64,000 nt of DNA. Source: Thermostichus sp047461615 (GTDB taxonomy: Bacteria > Cyanobacteriota > Cyanobacteriia > Thermostichales > Thermostichaceae). Shown piece by piece: positions 53,146-63,350 of the stretch. The stretch lies in assembly GCF_047461615.1 (NCBI RefSeq), contig NZ_JANSHI010000014.1:1-64000 (forward strand). The letters are read 5' to 3'. A program made the translations under genes and the position numbers. Position 1 is the first letter of the stretch. Every line of letters starts with the position of its first letter. The notes under the pieces are model-generated. The model did not search any database. It saw nothing but the letters and a program-made list of their open reading frames with translations, and was not told where the DNA came from.

Positions 53146-53853
53146 ATGCACCTCTTGATCCCGGCGGCCGGCAGTGGCAAGCGGATGGGGGCGGCGGTCA
53201 ACAAGCTGCTGTTGCCGCTTTTGGGGCGGCCAATTTTGGCTTGGACGCTGGAAGCTGCAGCTCGGGCCTGCTCCATTGAGTGGATTGGCATTCTCTGCCA
53301 GCCCCACGACTGGCCAGCCATCGAGGCCATCGTAGCGGCAGTTGCTCCGGCCAAGCCAGTACAGCTTCTGGTGGGAGGGGCCACGCGGCAGGAGTCGGTT
53401 TACAGGGGAGTTGAGTATCTCTATAGCCTGGGAACGGTAGAACGGGTGCTGATCCACGATGGAGCCCGCTGCCTGGCTACGCCGGCGCTCTTTGATCGCT
53501 GCAGCGCTGCCCTACAGCAGGTGGATGGCTTGGTTGCGGCGATCCCTGTCAAAGACACGATTAAAGTGACCGAGAGCGGCCCCAAGGGGATCCAAATCCA
53601 AGCGACGCCAGAGCGCAGTCGACTGTGGGCAGCGCAAACGCCCCAGGGCTTTCGCCTGCCGTTGCTGTGGCAAGCCCATCGGGAGGCCCTGGCCCAAGGT
53701 TGGCAGGTAACTGATGATGCGGCCCTATTCGAGAAGCTGGGTTGGCCGGTTTACATCGTGGAAGGGGAGGAGTCCAATCTCAAGCTGACCACTCCCTTGG
53801 ATATGCTGCTGGCAGCCCAAATCCTCCAGCAGCGTCTCGTCCCAGCCCCCTAG
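53146..53853 (+). CDS. ispD: 2-C-methyl-D-erythritol 4-phosphate cytidylyltransferase
   Basis: A 235-residue MEP-pathway enzyme making CDP-methylerythritol for isoprenoids (carotenoids, phytol, quinones). LIPAAGSGKRMGAAVNKLLL is the nucleotide-binding start; VGGATRQESVYRGVEYL, VLIHDGARCLATPALFD, AQTPQGFRLPLL and TDDAALFE follow in family order. Start ATG 53146. The cobM gene begins 46 bases after its stop. Confidence 0.95.
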   Translation: MHLLIPAAGSGKRMGAAVNKLLLPLLGRPILAWTLEAAARACSIEWIGILCQPHDWPAIEAIVAAVAPAKPVQLLVGGATRQESVYRGVEYLYSLGTVERVLIHDGARCLATPALFDRCSAALQQVDGLVAAIPVKDTIKVTESGPKGIQIQATPERSRLWAAQTPQGFRLPLLWQAHREALAQGWQVTDDAALFEKLGWPVYIVEGEESNLKLTTPLDMLLAAQILQQRLVPAP

Positions 53854-53899
53854 CTCCTACTGTTAGGAGGCACGCTGCGAGAGTAAAGAAAGAGAGTCA

Positions 53900-54694
53900 A
53901 TGCCCAAGTCACCTTCGCCCTACTGGCCTGTCCACATTGTTGGCGCTGGCCCCGGGGATCCAGAGCTCATAACCCTGCGCGGCCAGAGAGTCCTCTCGCA
54001 AGCGGATGTAGTCTTCTACGCCGGATCTTTGGTGCCAGAGGGAATGCTAGCCCACTGTCGCCCTGGGGTTGAGGCCATCGACACGCGCTCCCTTACCCTA
54101 GAGACGTTGCTGCCGCAAATTGTGGAACGGGTCAAGGCAGGGCTGCGGGTGGTGCGGCTGCAGGATGGGGATCCCTGTCTTTACGGCGCTCTACACGAGC
54201 TGCTGGTTCGGTTGGCTGAGGCAGGGATCCCCTTTGAGATCGTGCCGGGGGTGAGCGCCTTTCAGCTAGCAGCGGCTCGTTTAGGGGTAGAGCTGACGGT
54301 GCCGGAAGTGGTGCAGACCATCATCCTCACCCGTGCCAGCGGTCGAACGCGCGTGCCGGAAGCAGAAGCTTTAGCCAGTCTAGCGGCTCACCGCGCCTCT
54401 TTGTGTCTGTACCTGAGCGCCCGCCACGTGGAACAGGCCCAGGCGGATCTCCTAGCCCACTATCCCGCCGATACCCCCGTTGCCATTTGCTACCGTTTGG
54501 GGTGGCCGGACGAGCAGATCTGGCTGGGATCCCTGGCGGAGATGGCTGCCCTTAGCCGCCAAGCTGGCCTAGAGCGCACGGTGCTCTATCTCATCAGCCC
54601 AGTGCTGCGGGGTCTGGCAGGAGGTGGCTTGGCTCGCTCGCGGCTCTACAGCCCTGACCACGCCCACCTCTTCCGCCCCAAGCTTCGCCACTAG
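53900..54694 (+). CDS. cobM: Precorrin-4 C11-methyltransferase
   Basis: A 264-residue SAM-dependent methylase of cobalamin synthesis (CobM/CbiF). VHIVGAGPGDPELITLRGQRVL, VVRLQDGDPCLYGALHELL and FEIVPGVSAFQLAAARLGVEL are the tetrapyrrole methylase motifs; TIILTRASGRTRVPEAEAL is specific for CobM. Start ATG 53900. No other cob gene is adjacent. A hairpin lies just after the stop. Confidence 0.94.
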   Translation: MPKSPSPYWPVHIVGAGPGDPELITLRGQRVLSQADVVFYAGSLVPEGMLAHCRPGVEAIDTRSLTLETLLPQIVERVKAGLRVVRLQDGDPCLYGALHELLVRLAEAGIPFEIVPGVSAFQLAAARLGVELTVPEVVQTIILTRASGRTRVPEAEALASLAAHRASLCLYLSARHVEQAQADLLAHYPADTPVAICYRLGWPDEQIWLGSLAEMAALSRQAGLERTVLYLISPVLRGLAGGGLARSRLYSPDHAHLFRPKLRH

Positions 54695-54710
54695 ACTCCC
54701 AGTCAGGTAG

Positions 54711-54735
54711 CTTCCCGCTCTGGCTAGGCGGGAAG
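54711..54735 (+). terminator. Hairpin between cobM and the ABC permease gene
   Basis: CTTCCCGC (54711-54718) and GCGGGAAG (54728-54735) form a perfect 8-bp stem with a 9-base loop, 16 bases after the cobM stop. There is no clear T-run, so it may be a weak terminator or an mRNA leader structure of the next gene. Confidence 0.5.
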
Positions 54736-54773
54736 GTGTACACTGGGTGCGGGCGTAGGCTGCCTCGAGGGAG

Positions 54774-56501
<1,728 letters not shown>

Positions 56502-56502
56502 T

Positions 56503-56526
56503 CTTTATCAATCTCTTTATCAATCT
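56503..56526 (+). repeat. Perfect tandem duplication CTTTATCAATCT x2 before an ATG
   Basis: Two exact 12-base copies lie between the permease stop (56501) and the ATPase start (56527). They fill the whole space where a ribosome site is expected, and no Shine-Dalgarno-like sequence is present. Confidence 0.9.
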
Positions 56527-57855
56527 ATGAGCTCGGCAACTTCCCCTGTTTTGATTAAGGTTGAGAACGTCTACAAGCGCTTTCCTTTGCCCGAGGGCAA
56601 GGGAGAGTTTACAGTCTTAAGCCAGATTGATTTGGAGGTGCGGGCAGGGGAAGTCTTGGCTCTGCTGGGGCGCAGCGGCAGCGGCAAGAGTACCCTGCTG
56701 CGCATCATGGCCGGCTTGATCCCCCCTAGCCAAGGGCAGGTGTGGAGCAATGGCCGACCCCTGCGCGGCCCCAACCCCGACGTGGCCATGGTGTTTCAAA
56801 GCTTTGCCCTTCTGCCGTGGCTGACAGTACAAGAAAATGTGGAGCTGGGGCTAAAAGCGCAAGGGATCCCGCGCGAGATCCGGCGGCAAAAGGCTCTCAA
56901 GGCCATCGACCTGGTGGGGCTGGATGGATTTGAGAATGCCTACCCCAAGGAACTCTCGGGGGGCATGAAGCAGCGAGTGGGCTTTGCCCGCGCCTTTGTC
57001 TTGGAGCCGAAGGTGCTTTTCATGGACGAGCCCTTCAGCGCCCTGGACGTGCTGACAGCGGAGAACCTGCGGGGGGAGATCGACGAGCTGTGGAACACCC
57101 ACGCCTTCCCTTCCCAGAGCATTCTCATCGTGACCCACAACATCGAAGAGGCGGTGTTTTTGGCGGATCGGGTAGTGATCCTGGGCTCCAAACCAGGGCG
57201 GATCCGGGGAGAGGTGAAAATCGACCTGCCGCGACCCCATGAACGTACGGATCCCCGATTTAAGTCCCTGGTGGACTACATCTACGAGATCATGACCAAT
57301 CCGGAGATCCCGGTAACCAGTGAGGTGGCTGTCCCCAGGGCCCCCTCCCCCTACGCCTTGCCTCTACCCCACGCGCGGGTGGGCGGCATCAGCGGTCTGC
57401 TGGAGCTCATTGTGGAATGGCCGCAGGCAAGAGTGGAAATTGCCGAGCTGGCTGAACGGCTGCAACTGGCAGTAGACGACCTGCTGCCGATTCTGGATGC
57501 AGCAGTGCTGTTGGGCTTTGCCGAGGTAACCGGCAGGGTGGTCCAACTCACCGAGATTGGCCAAGACTTTGCCAACACCACCATCCTGCGCAGCAAGGAT
57601 CTCTTCCGGCAACAGCTACTGGCACGGGTGCCCGTGTTCCGCAGCATCCTGCAGACTCTGGAAGAAAAAAACAGCCGCTCCATGCGGGCGGACTTCTTCT
57701 TGGATCTCTGGGACGAGCATTTCCCGCATGAAGAGGCCGAGCGGCAGTTTGCCACTGCCATTGACTGGGGCCGCTATGCAGAGCTCTTTGAATACGATGC
57801 CTCAGAAGACCGACTCTACCTGCCGGAGCCAAGTGAGAGTTCCTCTGCGCAATAG
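56527..57855 (+). CDS. ABC transporter ATPase with C-terminal AAA-associated domain
   Basis: A 442-residue protein. The N-terminal NrtD/SsuB-type ATPase has the Walker A loop LLGRSGSGKSTLL, Q-loop MVFQSFALLPWL, signature LSGGMKQRVGFARA, Walker B VLFMDEPFSALD and H-loop IVTHNIEEAV. From about residue 285 a second domain of about 150 residues resembles the AAA-associated C-terminal domain (PF09821, from memory), possibly a regulator. It powers the preceding double permease. No good ribosome site is visible; the gap is a tandem repeat. Confidence 0.88.
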   Translation: MSSATSPVLIKVENVYKRFPLPEGKGEFTVLSQIDLEVRAGEVLALLGRSGSGKSTLLRIMAGLIPPSQGQVWSNGRPLRGPNPDVAMVFQSFALLPWLTVQENVELGLKAQGIPREIRRQKALKAIDLVGLDGFENAYPKELSGGMKQRVGFARAFVLEPKVLFMDEPFSALDVLTAENLRGEIDELWNTHAFPSQSILIVTHNIEEAVFLADRVVILGSKPGRIRGEVKIDLPRPHERTDPRFKSLVDYIYEIMTNPEIPVTSEVAVPRAPSPYALPLPHARVGGISGLLELIVEWPQARVEIAELAERLQLAVDDLLPILDAAVLLGFAEVTGRVVQLTEIGQDFANTTILRSKDLFRQQLLARVPVFRSILQTLEEKNSRSMRADFFLDLWDEHFPHEEAERQFATAIDWGRYAELFEYDASEDRLYLPEPSESSSAQ

Positions 57856-57933
57856 CCCGTTGGCCTCAACGTTCCCTCTGAGCCTTTGTTAGATTTCGGA
57901 AAGTCCCAAAATTCAGTGATAGGATCACAGCAC

Positions 57934-57997
57934 GCTAGAGGTATCTGGGGGCTCCCCTCCTCAGAACCTGATCTGATTCGTACCAGCGTAGGCAAGC
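57934..57997 (+). promoter_or_regulatory. TPP riboswitch-like leader of thiC, apparently degenerate
   Basis: The 3' half is typical of the THI element: GAACCTGATCTG (57964-57975) and CCAGCGTAGG (57983-57992). GCTAGAGGTA (57934-57943) could form the outer helices. However, the CTGAGA motif that binds the pyrimidine ring, and the P3 arm, are not seen between them; only GGGGGCTCCCC is present. GGAG of thiC follows close by, which would suit translational control. Ligand binding may be altered or lost. Confidence 0.7.
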
Positions 57998-58015
57998 AAG
58001 CACCGGAGTTAGGCC

Positions 58016-59383
58016 ATGCGCAGCGAATGGGTGGCCCGCCGTCGTGGGCAAGCAAACGTTACTCAGATGCACTATGCCCGCCAGGGCATCATTACCGAAG
58101 AGATGGAGTATGTGGCTCGCCGGGAGCAGCTGCCCCCGGAACTCATCCGCTCGGAAGTAGCTCGGGGTCGCATGATCATCCCCGCCAACATCAACCACAC
58201 CAACCTCGAGCCGATGGGCATTGGGATTGCTTCCCGCTGCAAAGTCAACGTCAACATCGGCGCTTCCCCCACCTCTTCCAGCTTGGCTGAGGAACTGGAA
58301 AAGCTAAAGTTGGCCATCAAATACGGCGCCGACACGGTTATGGATCTGTCTACCGGCGGCGGCAATTTGGATGAAATTCGCACGGCCATTATCCAAGCCT
58401 CGCCAATTCCTGTCGGCACGGTACCTATCTACCAAGCTCTAGAAAGCGTCCATGGCAATGTCGAAAAGCTTTCAGAAGAGGATATTTTGCACATTATCGA
58501 AAAGCAGGCTCAGCAAGGGGTGGACTACATGACCATCCATGCTGGGATCCTCATTCAACATTTGCCGCTGGTGCGCAACCGGCTAACGGGCATTGTTTCT
58601 CGCGGCGGCGGGATCCTAGCCCGTTGGATGTTGGTCCACCACAAGCAAAATCCGCTTTATACCCGCTTCCGCGACATCATCGAGATCTTCAAGAAATACG
58701 ACGTTTCCTTTAGCCTGGGCGATGCCTTGCGACCAGGATGCTTGCACGATGCCTCTGACGAGGCCCAGATGGCCGAGCTAAAAACCCTGGGCCAGTTGAC
58801 CCGCATGGCCTGGGAGCACGATGTGCAGGTGATGGTGGAAGGGCCAGGGCACGTGCCGATGGATCAAATTGAGTTTAACGTGCGCAAGCAAATGGAGGAA
58901 TGCGACGAGGCTCCCTTCTACGTCTTGGGACCTTTGGTTACTGATATTGCTGCCGGCTACGACCACATCAGCTCTGCTATTGGGGCGGCCTTGGCCGGTT
59001 GGTATGGGGCGGCAATGCTTTGCTACGTCACCCCCAAAGAACACTTGGGTTTACCCAATGCAGAGGACGTGCGCAATGGCCTCATTGCCTACAAAATTGC
59101 TGCTCATGCTGCGGATATTGCCCGCCATCGGCCTGGGGCCAGGGATCGCGACGATGAGATGGCTAGAGCCCGCTATAACTTTGATTGGAATCGACAATTT
59201 GAGTTGTCCCTAGATCCAGAGCGAGCTCGCGAATACCACGACGAGACCTTGCCGGCAGATATCTACAAAACGGCAGAGTTTTGCTCGATGTGCGGGCCTA
59301 AGTTCTGCCCCATGCAAACCAAAATGGATGCAGAGGCCTTAGACGAACTAGAGCGCTTCTTGGCCAAGCAGCCAATGGGATAA
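58016..59383 (+). CDS. thiC: Phosphomethylpyrimidine synthase
   Basis: A 455-residue radical-SAM enzyme converting aminoimidazole ribotide to HMP phosphate, the pyrimidine half of thiamin. INHTNLEPMGIGIASRCKVN, DTVMDLSTGGGNLDEIRTAI, GPGHVPMDQIEFNVRKQMEE and YHDETLPADIYKTAEFCSMC are family signatures. The Fe-S cysteines are in CSMCGPKFC near the C-terminus. It is the short cyanobacterial form without the N-terminal extension of E. coli ThiC. ATG 58016 has GGAG upstream and a TPP-type leader. Confidence 0.97.
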   Translation: MRSEWVARRRGQANVTQMHYARQGIITEEMEYVARREQLPPELIRSEVARGRMIIPANINHTNLEPMGIGIASRCKVNVNIGASPTSSSLAEELEKLKLAIKYGADTVMDLSTGGGNLDEIRTAIIQASPIPVGTVPIYQALESVHGNVEKLSEEDILHIIEKQAQQGVDYMTIHAGILIQHLPLVRNRLTGIVSRGGGILARWMLVHHKQNPLYTRFRDIIEIFKKYDVSFSLGDALRPGCLHDASDEAQMAELKTLGQLTRMAWEHDVQVMVEGPGHVPMDQIEFNVRKQMEECDEAPFYVLGPLVTDIAAGYDHISSAIGAALAGWYGAAMLCYVTPKEHLGLPNAEDVRNGLIAYKIAAHAADIARHRPGARDRDDEMARARYNFDWNRQFELSLDPERAREYHDETLPADIYKTAEFCSMCGPKFCPMQTKMDAEALDELERFLAKQPMG

Positions 59384-59498
59384 GCGCCGGTTGTCTGCAA
59401 GGTTAGCTCTGTATCACACAAAGTTCCCCGTTCCTGGGGAGAAGGGGATCCCCTGCGCAGGCTATGCTGGGCTATAGGGATTGAGCAGGGAGGAGGAT

Positions 59499-59891
59499 AT
59501 GGCACTTAGGCAACTGGGACATGTTGCCATCCGTGTCCGAGACGTCTCCAAAGCGGTAGAGTTCTACGAAAAGTTGGGGATGGTCAATGTCTGGAAGGAT
59601 CCCGACTGGGCCTATATGAAAGCTGGGGACGACGGGCTGGCGCTGTTGGGGCCAGGCTACCGGGCGGCAGGGCCCCACTTTGGCTTTGTCTTCAGCACTA
59701 GGGAAGAGCTGGAGGAGCACCATCGGCGCCTGCAATCCCAGGGGATCCCGGTGGGCGAGATCCACACCCACCGAGATGGCACCGCCTCCTTCTATGGCAA
59801 GGATCCCGATGGCAACCTGTTTGAATTTGTCTACGAGCCGCCAGGCACTTTTGACCGAGCCAAAGCCAAGACAACAGAAGCAACTTCTTAA
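59499..59891 (+). CDS. VOC-family protein (lactoylglutathione lyase-like)
   Basis: A 130-residue glyoxalase-fold protein. ALRQLGHVAIRVRDVSKAVE with the first metal His, HFGFVFSTREELEEHH, and FYGKDPDGNLFEFVYEPP with the terminal metal Glu fit the family. Glyoxalase I removes methylglyoxal, but VOC proteins vary widely, so the substrate is open. ATG 59499 has GGAGGAGG directly upstream, better than an earlier in-frame start at 59481. Confidence 0.82.
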   Translation: MALRQLGHVAIRVRDVSKAVEFYEKLGMVNVWKDPDWAYMKAGDDGLALLGPGYRAAGPHFGFVFSTREELEEHHRRLQSQGIPVGEIHTHRDGTASFYGKDPDGNLFEFVYEPPGTFDRAKAKTTEATS

Positions 59892-59955
59892 ATTCTTAAA
59901 ACAGTGGCGCGAACTCTGAGCCACTATTGCGCAGAAGTAGAGATGGTGGGAGGCC

Positions 59956-61368
59956 TCAGTTTTCTCCCACCTTTTTGCTGAGCAGCCCAGCCGCCCAATC
60001 CAAAAGATGGTTCACTGCTTCTGCAGTTCTGGCTTCCGCATACAGCCGCAGCAGAGGCTCAGTGCCGCTGCCGCGGATCATCACCCAACTGCCGTCGGCA
60101 AGCGTAAACTTGTGGCCGTCTTTGTCGAAATGCTTGATCACCTTCTGTCCCAAAATCTCAGAGGGGGGATCCCTCTGCAGCCGTTGGAATAGCTGGGTTT
60201 GTTGACTTTGATCCCCTAGGGGCAGGTCGCGGCGCTGGTAAACCGAGCTAAACCCCTCTCGTTCCTGCAAAGCTCTGTAGAGGGCGCTCAGGTCTTGCCC
60301 GGTTTCGGTAACGGCTTCGATCAAGTACAGCGCCGAAAGCAGGGCATCCCGCTCGGGGATGTGGCCCAGGTAGCCAATGCCACCCGATTCCTCTCCCCCC
60401 AACAACACCTGGGTGCTCAGCATGCGCTCGGCGATGTACTTGAAGCCCACGGGTGTTTCCGTAACCGGCAGGCCATAGCGCCCGGCCACCTTGACAAACA
60501 GCTCCGAGCCACTGAGGGTTTTGACGACTTCCCCCCGCAGCCCGCGCCGCCCCGCCAAGTGGTCGATGAGGATGGGGATGAGTACCTGGGGGCTGAGAAA
60601 ATGGCCTTGTCCGTCGAGGGCAGCAATGCGGTCGGCGTCGCCATCGAAGACCAAGCCGATTTTCAAGGGGGCAGGATCGGCGGCAATGAGCTGGGCAGAA
60701 GCCTGCAGGTTTTGCGGCAGCGGCTCCGGTGAGACTCCGCCAAACAAGGGATCCCGCCGCGCCTGCAATTCAATCACCTTCTCCCCCAACAGCCGCTTGA
60801 GGCCACCGGCGCCGGAACCAAACATGACATCCGCCCAGATCTTGGCTGGGGAGCTTCTAAGCTTTTCTAGATCCACAAAGCGACTAAGCTGAGCCAGGTA
60901 GCCGGGCCAGGGATCCCAGGTGTGAATAGGGGCGCGGGTGGATCCCAGGGGCTGCAGGCTGCCCAGCTCCTGCTCAATGGCAGCGGTGACCTCTGGGGGC
61001 ACAGAGCCGCCAAAGCCACCTTTGACCTTAAGGCCGGAATAGTGGGGCGGGTTGTGGCTGGCGGTAATTACCAGGGCGCCATGGCAGCCCTGCTCTTTGG
61101 CTCCCCAACTAAAGGCCGGCGTTGGGGCCGCACAGGCGGAGAGGTAGACGGGGATCCCCAGTCGAGCCACCACCTCAGCTGCGTGGGCCGCAAAGCGTTC
61201 AGAGAGAAAACGGTTGTCGTAGCCAATGAGGATCCCTTCCCCAGGATAGGTGCGGGCCAACACCTGGGCGCTGGCTTGGGCGGCAAGGGCCAAGTTCTGA
61301 AACGTAAAGCCCTCGGCAATGACTGCTCGCCAGCCGTCGGTGCCAAAGCGAATGGAGTTGCCTGCCAT
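59956..61368 (-). CDS. Phosphoglucomutase/phosphomannomutase family protein
   Basis: A 470-residue alpha-D-phosphohexomutase. IRFGTDGWRAVIAEGFT starts domain 1; the phosphoserine loop is VITASHNPPHYSGLKVK; the metal loop is VFDGDADRIAALD; the sugar-binding loop is GGEESGGIGYLGHIPERDAL; RGSGTEPLLRLYAE binds the phosphate. It may act on glucose or mannose phosphates; GlmM is less likely from the loop sequences. ATG 61368 is chosen by family alignment. It lies 70 bases after fabD on the same strand. Confidence 0.9.
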   Translation of the reverse strand: MAGNSIRFGTDGWRAVIAEGFTFQNLALAAQASAQVLARTYPGEGILIGYDNRFLSERFAAHAAEVVARLGIPVYLSACAAPTPAFSWGAKEQGCHGALVITASHNPPHYSGLKVKGGFGGSVPPEVTAAIEQELGSLQPLGSTRAPIHTWDPWPGYLAQLSRFVDLEKLRSSPAKIWADVMFGSGAGGLKRLLGEKVIELQARRDPLFGGVSPEPLPQNLQASAQLIAADPAPLKIGLVFDGDADRIAALDGQGHFLSPQVLIPILIDHLAGRRGLRGEVVKTLSGSELFVKVAGRYGLPVTETPVGFKYIAERMLSTQVLLGGEESGGIGYLGHIPERDALLSALYLIEAVTETGQDLSALYRALQEREGFSSVYQRRDLPLGDQSQQTQLFQRLQRDPPSEILGQKVIKHFDKDGHKFTLADGSWVMIRGSGTEPLLRLYAEARTAEAVNHLLDWAAGLLSKKVGEN

Positions 61369-61438
61369 GGTTGCCCCCAAGTCCCCCTCGACTACACATA
61401 GCACAGAAGTAGCCGCCTCTATCCCAACGCTTTGGGCT

Positions 61439-62320
61439 CTAGCTGCCCGCTGGGTAGTCGCTGAGGCTGCTGATGTTGCGCCGTCGCAAGCTGGGCGCTG
61501 TCCGCCTCACCAAGCCCGTCAGCACGTTGCCAGGGCCAATCTCCCACACCTCTTGAACGCCGTCGGCAGCCATCTGCAGCACCGTTTCTCGCCACCGCAC
61601 AGGGGCTGTCATCTGGGCCAGCAGCGCCTGTTTGAGGGCTTGGGGATCGCGGCTGGCCGTGGCGGTGCAATTGCTATAGACCGGCACCCGGGGTGTCTGA
61701 AACTCAACTTCCCGCAACCGGTGGGCAAACTCTTCTGCTGCTGCCTGCATAAAAGGGGAGTGGAAGGCGCCGCTGACTTTGAGGGGAACGGTGCGCTTGG
61801 CCTGCAACTGCTCACAGACAGCCTGCACCCCCTCCACCGAGCCGCTGATTACCACCTGCTCTGGGCTGTTGTCGTTGGCAATGGTAACGTTGGGGGTCAT
61901 CTGGCAGAGGTGCTCCAGCTTGGTGCGATCAAACCCAATCACCGCTGCCATGCTGCCAGGGGGATCCCCTGCCCGCTCCATCAGTTGGCCTCGTAGGCTC
62001 ACCAGCCGCAGGCCGGTTTCAAAATCAAACACTCCAGCGGCATAGAGGGCACTGTACTCCCCCAGGCTGTGGCCAGCAGTGCAGCCAGGCGTCTGGCCCT
62101 GGGCATAGAGGTAGTCACTCAAGAGGGCCGACACGGTAAACAAGGCCGGCTGCGTATAGCGGGTCTGGTGGATCTGCTCTTCGGAAAGGGCCAAGGGATC
62201 CCACCCCAGCACCTCCCGCGCCAAAGCCAACTTCTGGGCAGCTCCTGGCCAGTCTTGGAGATCCCTTCCCATGCCCACCACTTGGGATCCCTGACCAGGA
62301 TAGATCCAGGCAATGGTCAT
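61439..62320 (-). CDS. fabD: Malonyl-CoA:ACP transacylase
   Basis: A 293-residue enzyme that loads malonyl groups on acyl-carrier protein. AWIYPGQGSQVVGMGRDLQD, the serine elbow TAGHSLGEYSALYAAG, and VSGAFHSPFMQAAAEEFAHR with the catalytic His are all present. ATG 62320 with GGGAGGGG upstream is preferred; an earlier in-frame ATG at 62341 overlaps the fabH stop (ATGA). Part of a plsX-fabH-fabD gene string on the minus strand. Confidence 0.95.
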   Translation of the reverse strand: MTIAWIYPGQGSQVVGMGRDLQDWPGAAQKLALAREVLGWDPLALSEEQIHQTRYTQPALFTVSALLSDYLYAQGQTPGCTAGHSLGEYSALYAAGVFDFETGLRLVSLRGQLMERAGDPPGSMAAVIGFDRTKLEHLCQMTPNVTIANDNSPEQVVISGSVEGVQAVCEQLQAKRTVPLKVSGAFHSPFMQAAAEEFAHRLREVEFQTPRVPVYSNCTATASRDPQALKQALLAQMTAPVRWRETVLQMAADGVQEVWEIGPGNVLTGLVRRTAPSLRRRNISSLSDYPAGS

Positions 62321-62337
62321 CACCACCCCTCCCGAGC

Positions 62338-63345
62338 TCATCGGCCCCAGCGAAAGACAATGGCTCCCCAGGTGAGGCCGGCGCCAAAGCCCGCCATCAC
62401 CCCCAGATCTCCATGGCCAAACCGCCCTTGACCAATCCATTCGGCTAGAGCAATGGGGATCGAGGCGCCTGAGGTGTTGCCGTAGCGCTCCAGGACGCTG
62501 GCCACCTGCTGGGTCTGCAGCTGCAAGCGCTTGGCCACGGCATCGAGGATGCGCTGGTTGGCCTGGTGGATGAAGTAGCCCTGGACTGCCTCGGCTGGAA
62601 TCCCAGCCTGAAGGAGGGCTTTCTCGATAATCTCCGGCACCGCCTGGACGGCAAACTTATAGACCTCGCGGCCGTTCATGACGATGGGGCAACAGCGGTA
62701 CTGCCCCACCCGCAGGGATCCCACCAGGGGCTTAGCTTCAGTGGCCATGGCCAAGCTAAGTAGCTCGCTGCCCTTGCCATCGCTGCGCAGCTCAATGCTG
62801 AGGATCCCATCGGCTCCCACCTCTCCCGCTTCCAGCACCACTGCCCCTGCTCCATCCCCAAACAAAACGCAGGTGGCGCGGTCTGTCCAGTCGACGGCGC
62901 GAGAGAGCACATCGGCTGCCACCACCAGCGCCCGCCGGTACAGCCCAGTTTGCAGAAACTGGGCCGCCGTGGCCACCGCAAACACAAACCCCGTACAAGC
63001 TGCCGTTAGGTCAAAGGCCACTGCCCGACTTGCCCCCAGGGCTGCCTGCACCCGCGGGGCCGAGCCAAAGCGATCGACAGCGGTGGAAGTGGCTAGCAGG
63101 AGTAAGTCGAGCTCCTGTGGCAGGATCCCAGCTTGATCCAGAGCAGCTCTTGCCGCCTGGGCCGCCAGATCCACTACACTCAGCTCCGGGGGCAGAATGC
63201 GCCGCTGGCGAATGCCGGTGCGAGGCCAAATCCACTCATCAGAAGTGGCAACAATCCGGCTCAGGTCATCGTTGCTCAGGCAGGGATCCGGAAGAGCAGC
63301 CCCTACCCCCACAAGGTGTACGCTGGGGAGGCGGTTGTTGGGCAT
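62338..63345 (-). CDS. fabH: 3-oxoacyl-ACP synthase III
   Basis: A 335-residue condensing enzyme that starts fatty-acid synthesis from acetyl-CoA and malonyl-ACP. The catalytic Cys is in TAACTGFVFAVATA, His in YFIHQANQRILDAVA and Asn in ERYGNTSGASIPIAL. SDEWIWPRTGIRQRRI at the N-terminus fits the family. Five bases separate it from plsX, and its stop overlaps a possible fabD start. Confidence 0.96.
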   Translation of the reverse strand: MPNNRLPSVHLVGVGAALPDPCLSNDDLSRIVATSDEWIWPRTGIRQRRILPPELSVVDLAAQAARAALDQAGILPQELDLLLLATSTAVDRFGSAPRVQAALGASRAVAFDLTAACTGFVFAVATAAQFLQTGLYRRALVVAADVLSRAVDWTDRATCVLFGDGAGAVVLEAGEVGADGILSIELRSDGKGSELLSLAMATEAKPLVGSLRVGQYRCCPIVMNGREVYKFAVQAVPEIIEKALLQAGIPAEAVQGYFIHQANQRILDAVAKRLQLQTQQVASVLERYGNTSGASIPIALAEWIGQGRFGHGDLGVMAGFGAGLTWGAIVFRWGR

Positions 63346-63350
63346 GGGCC

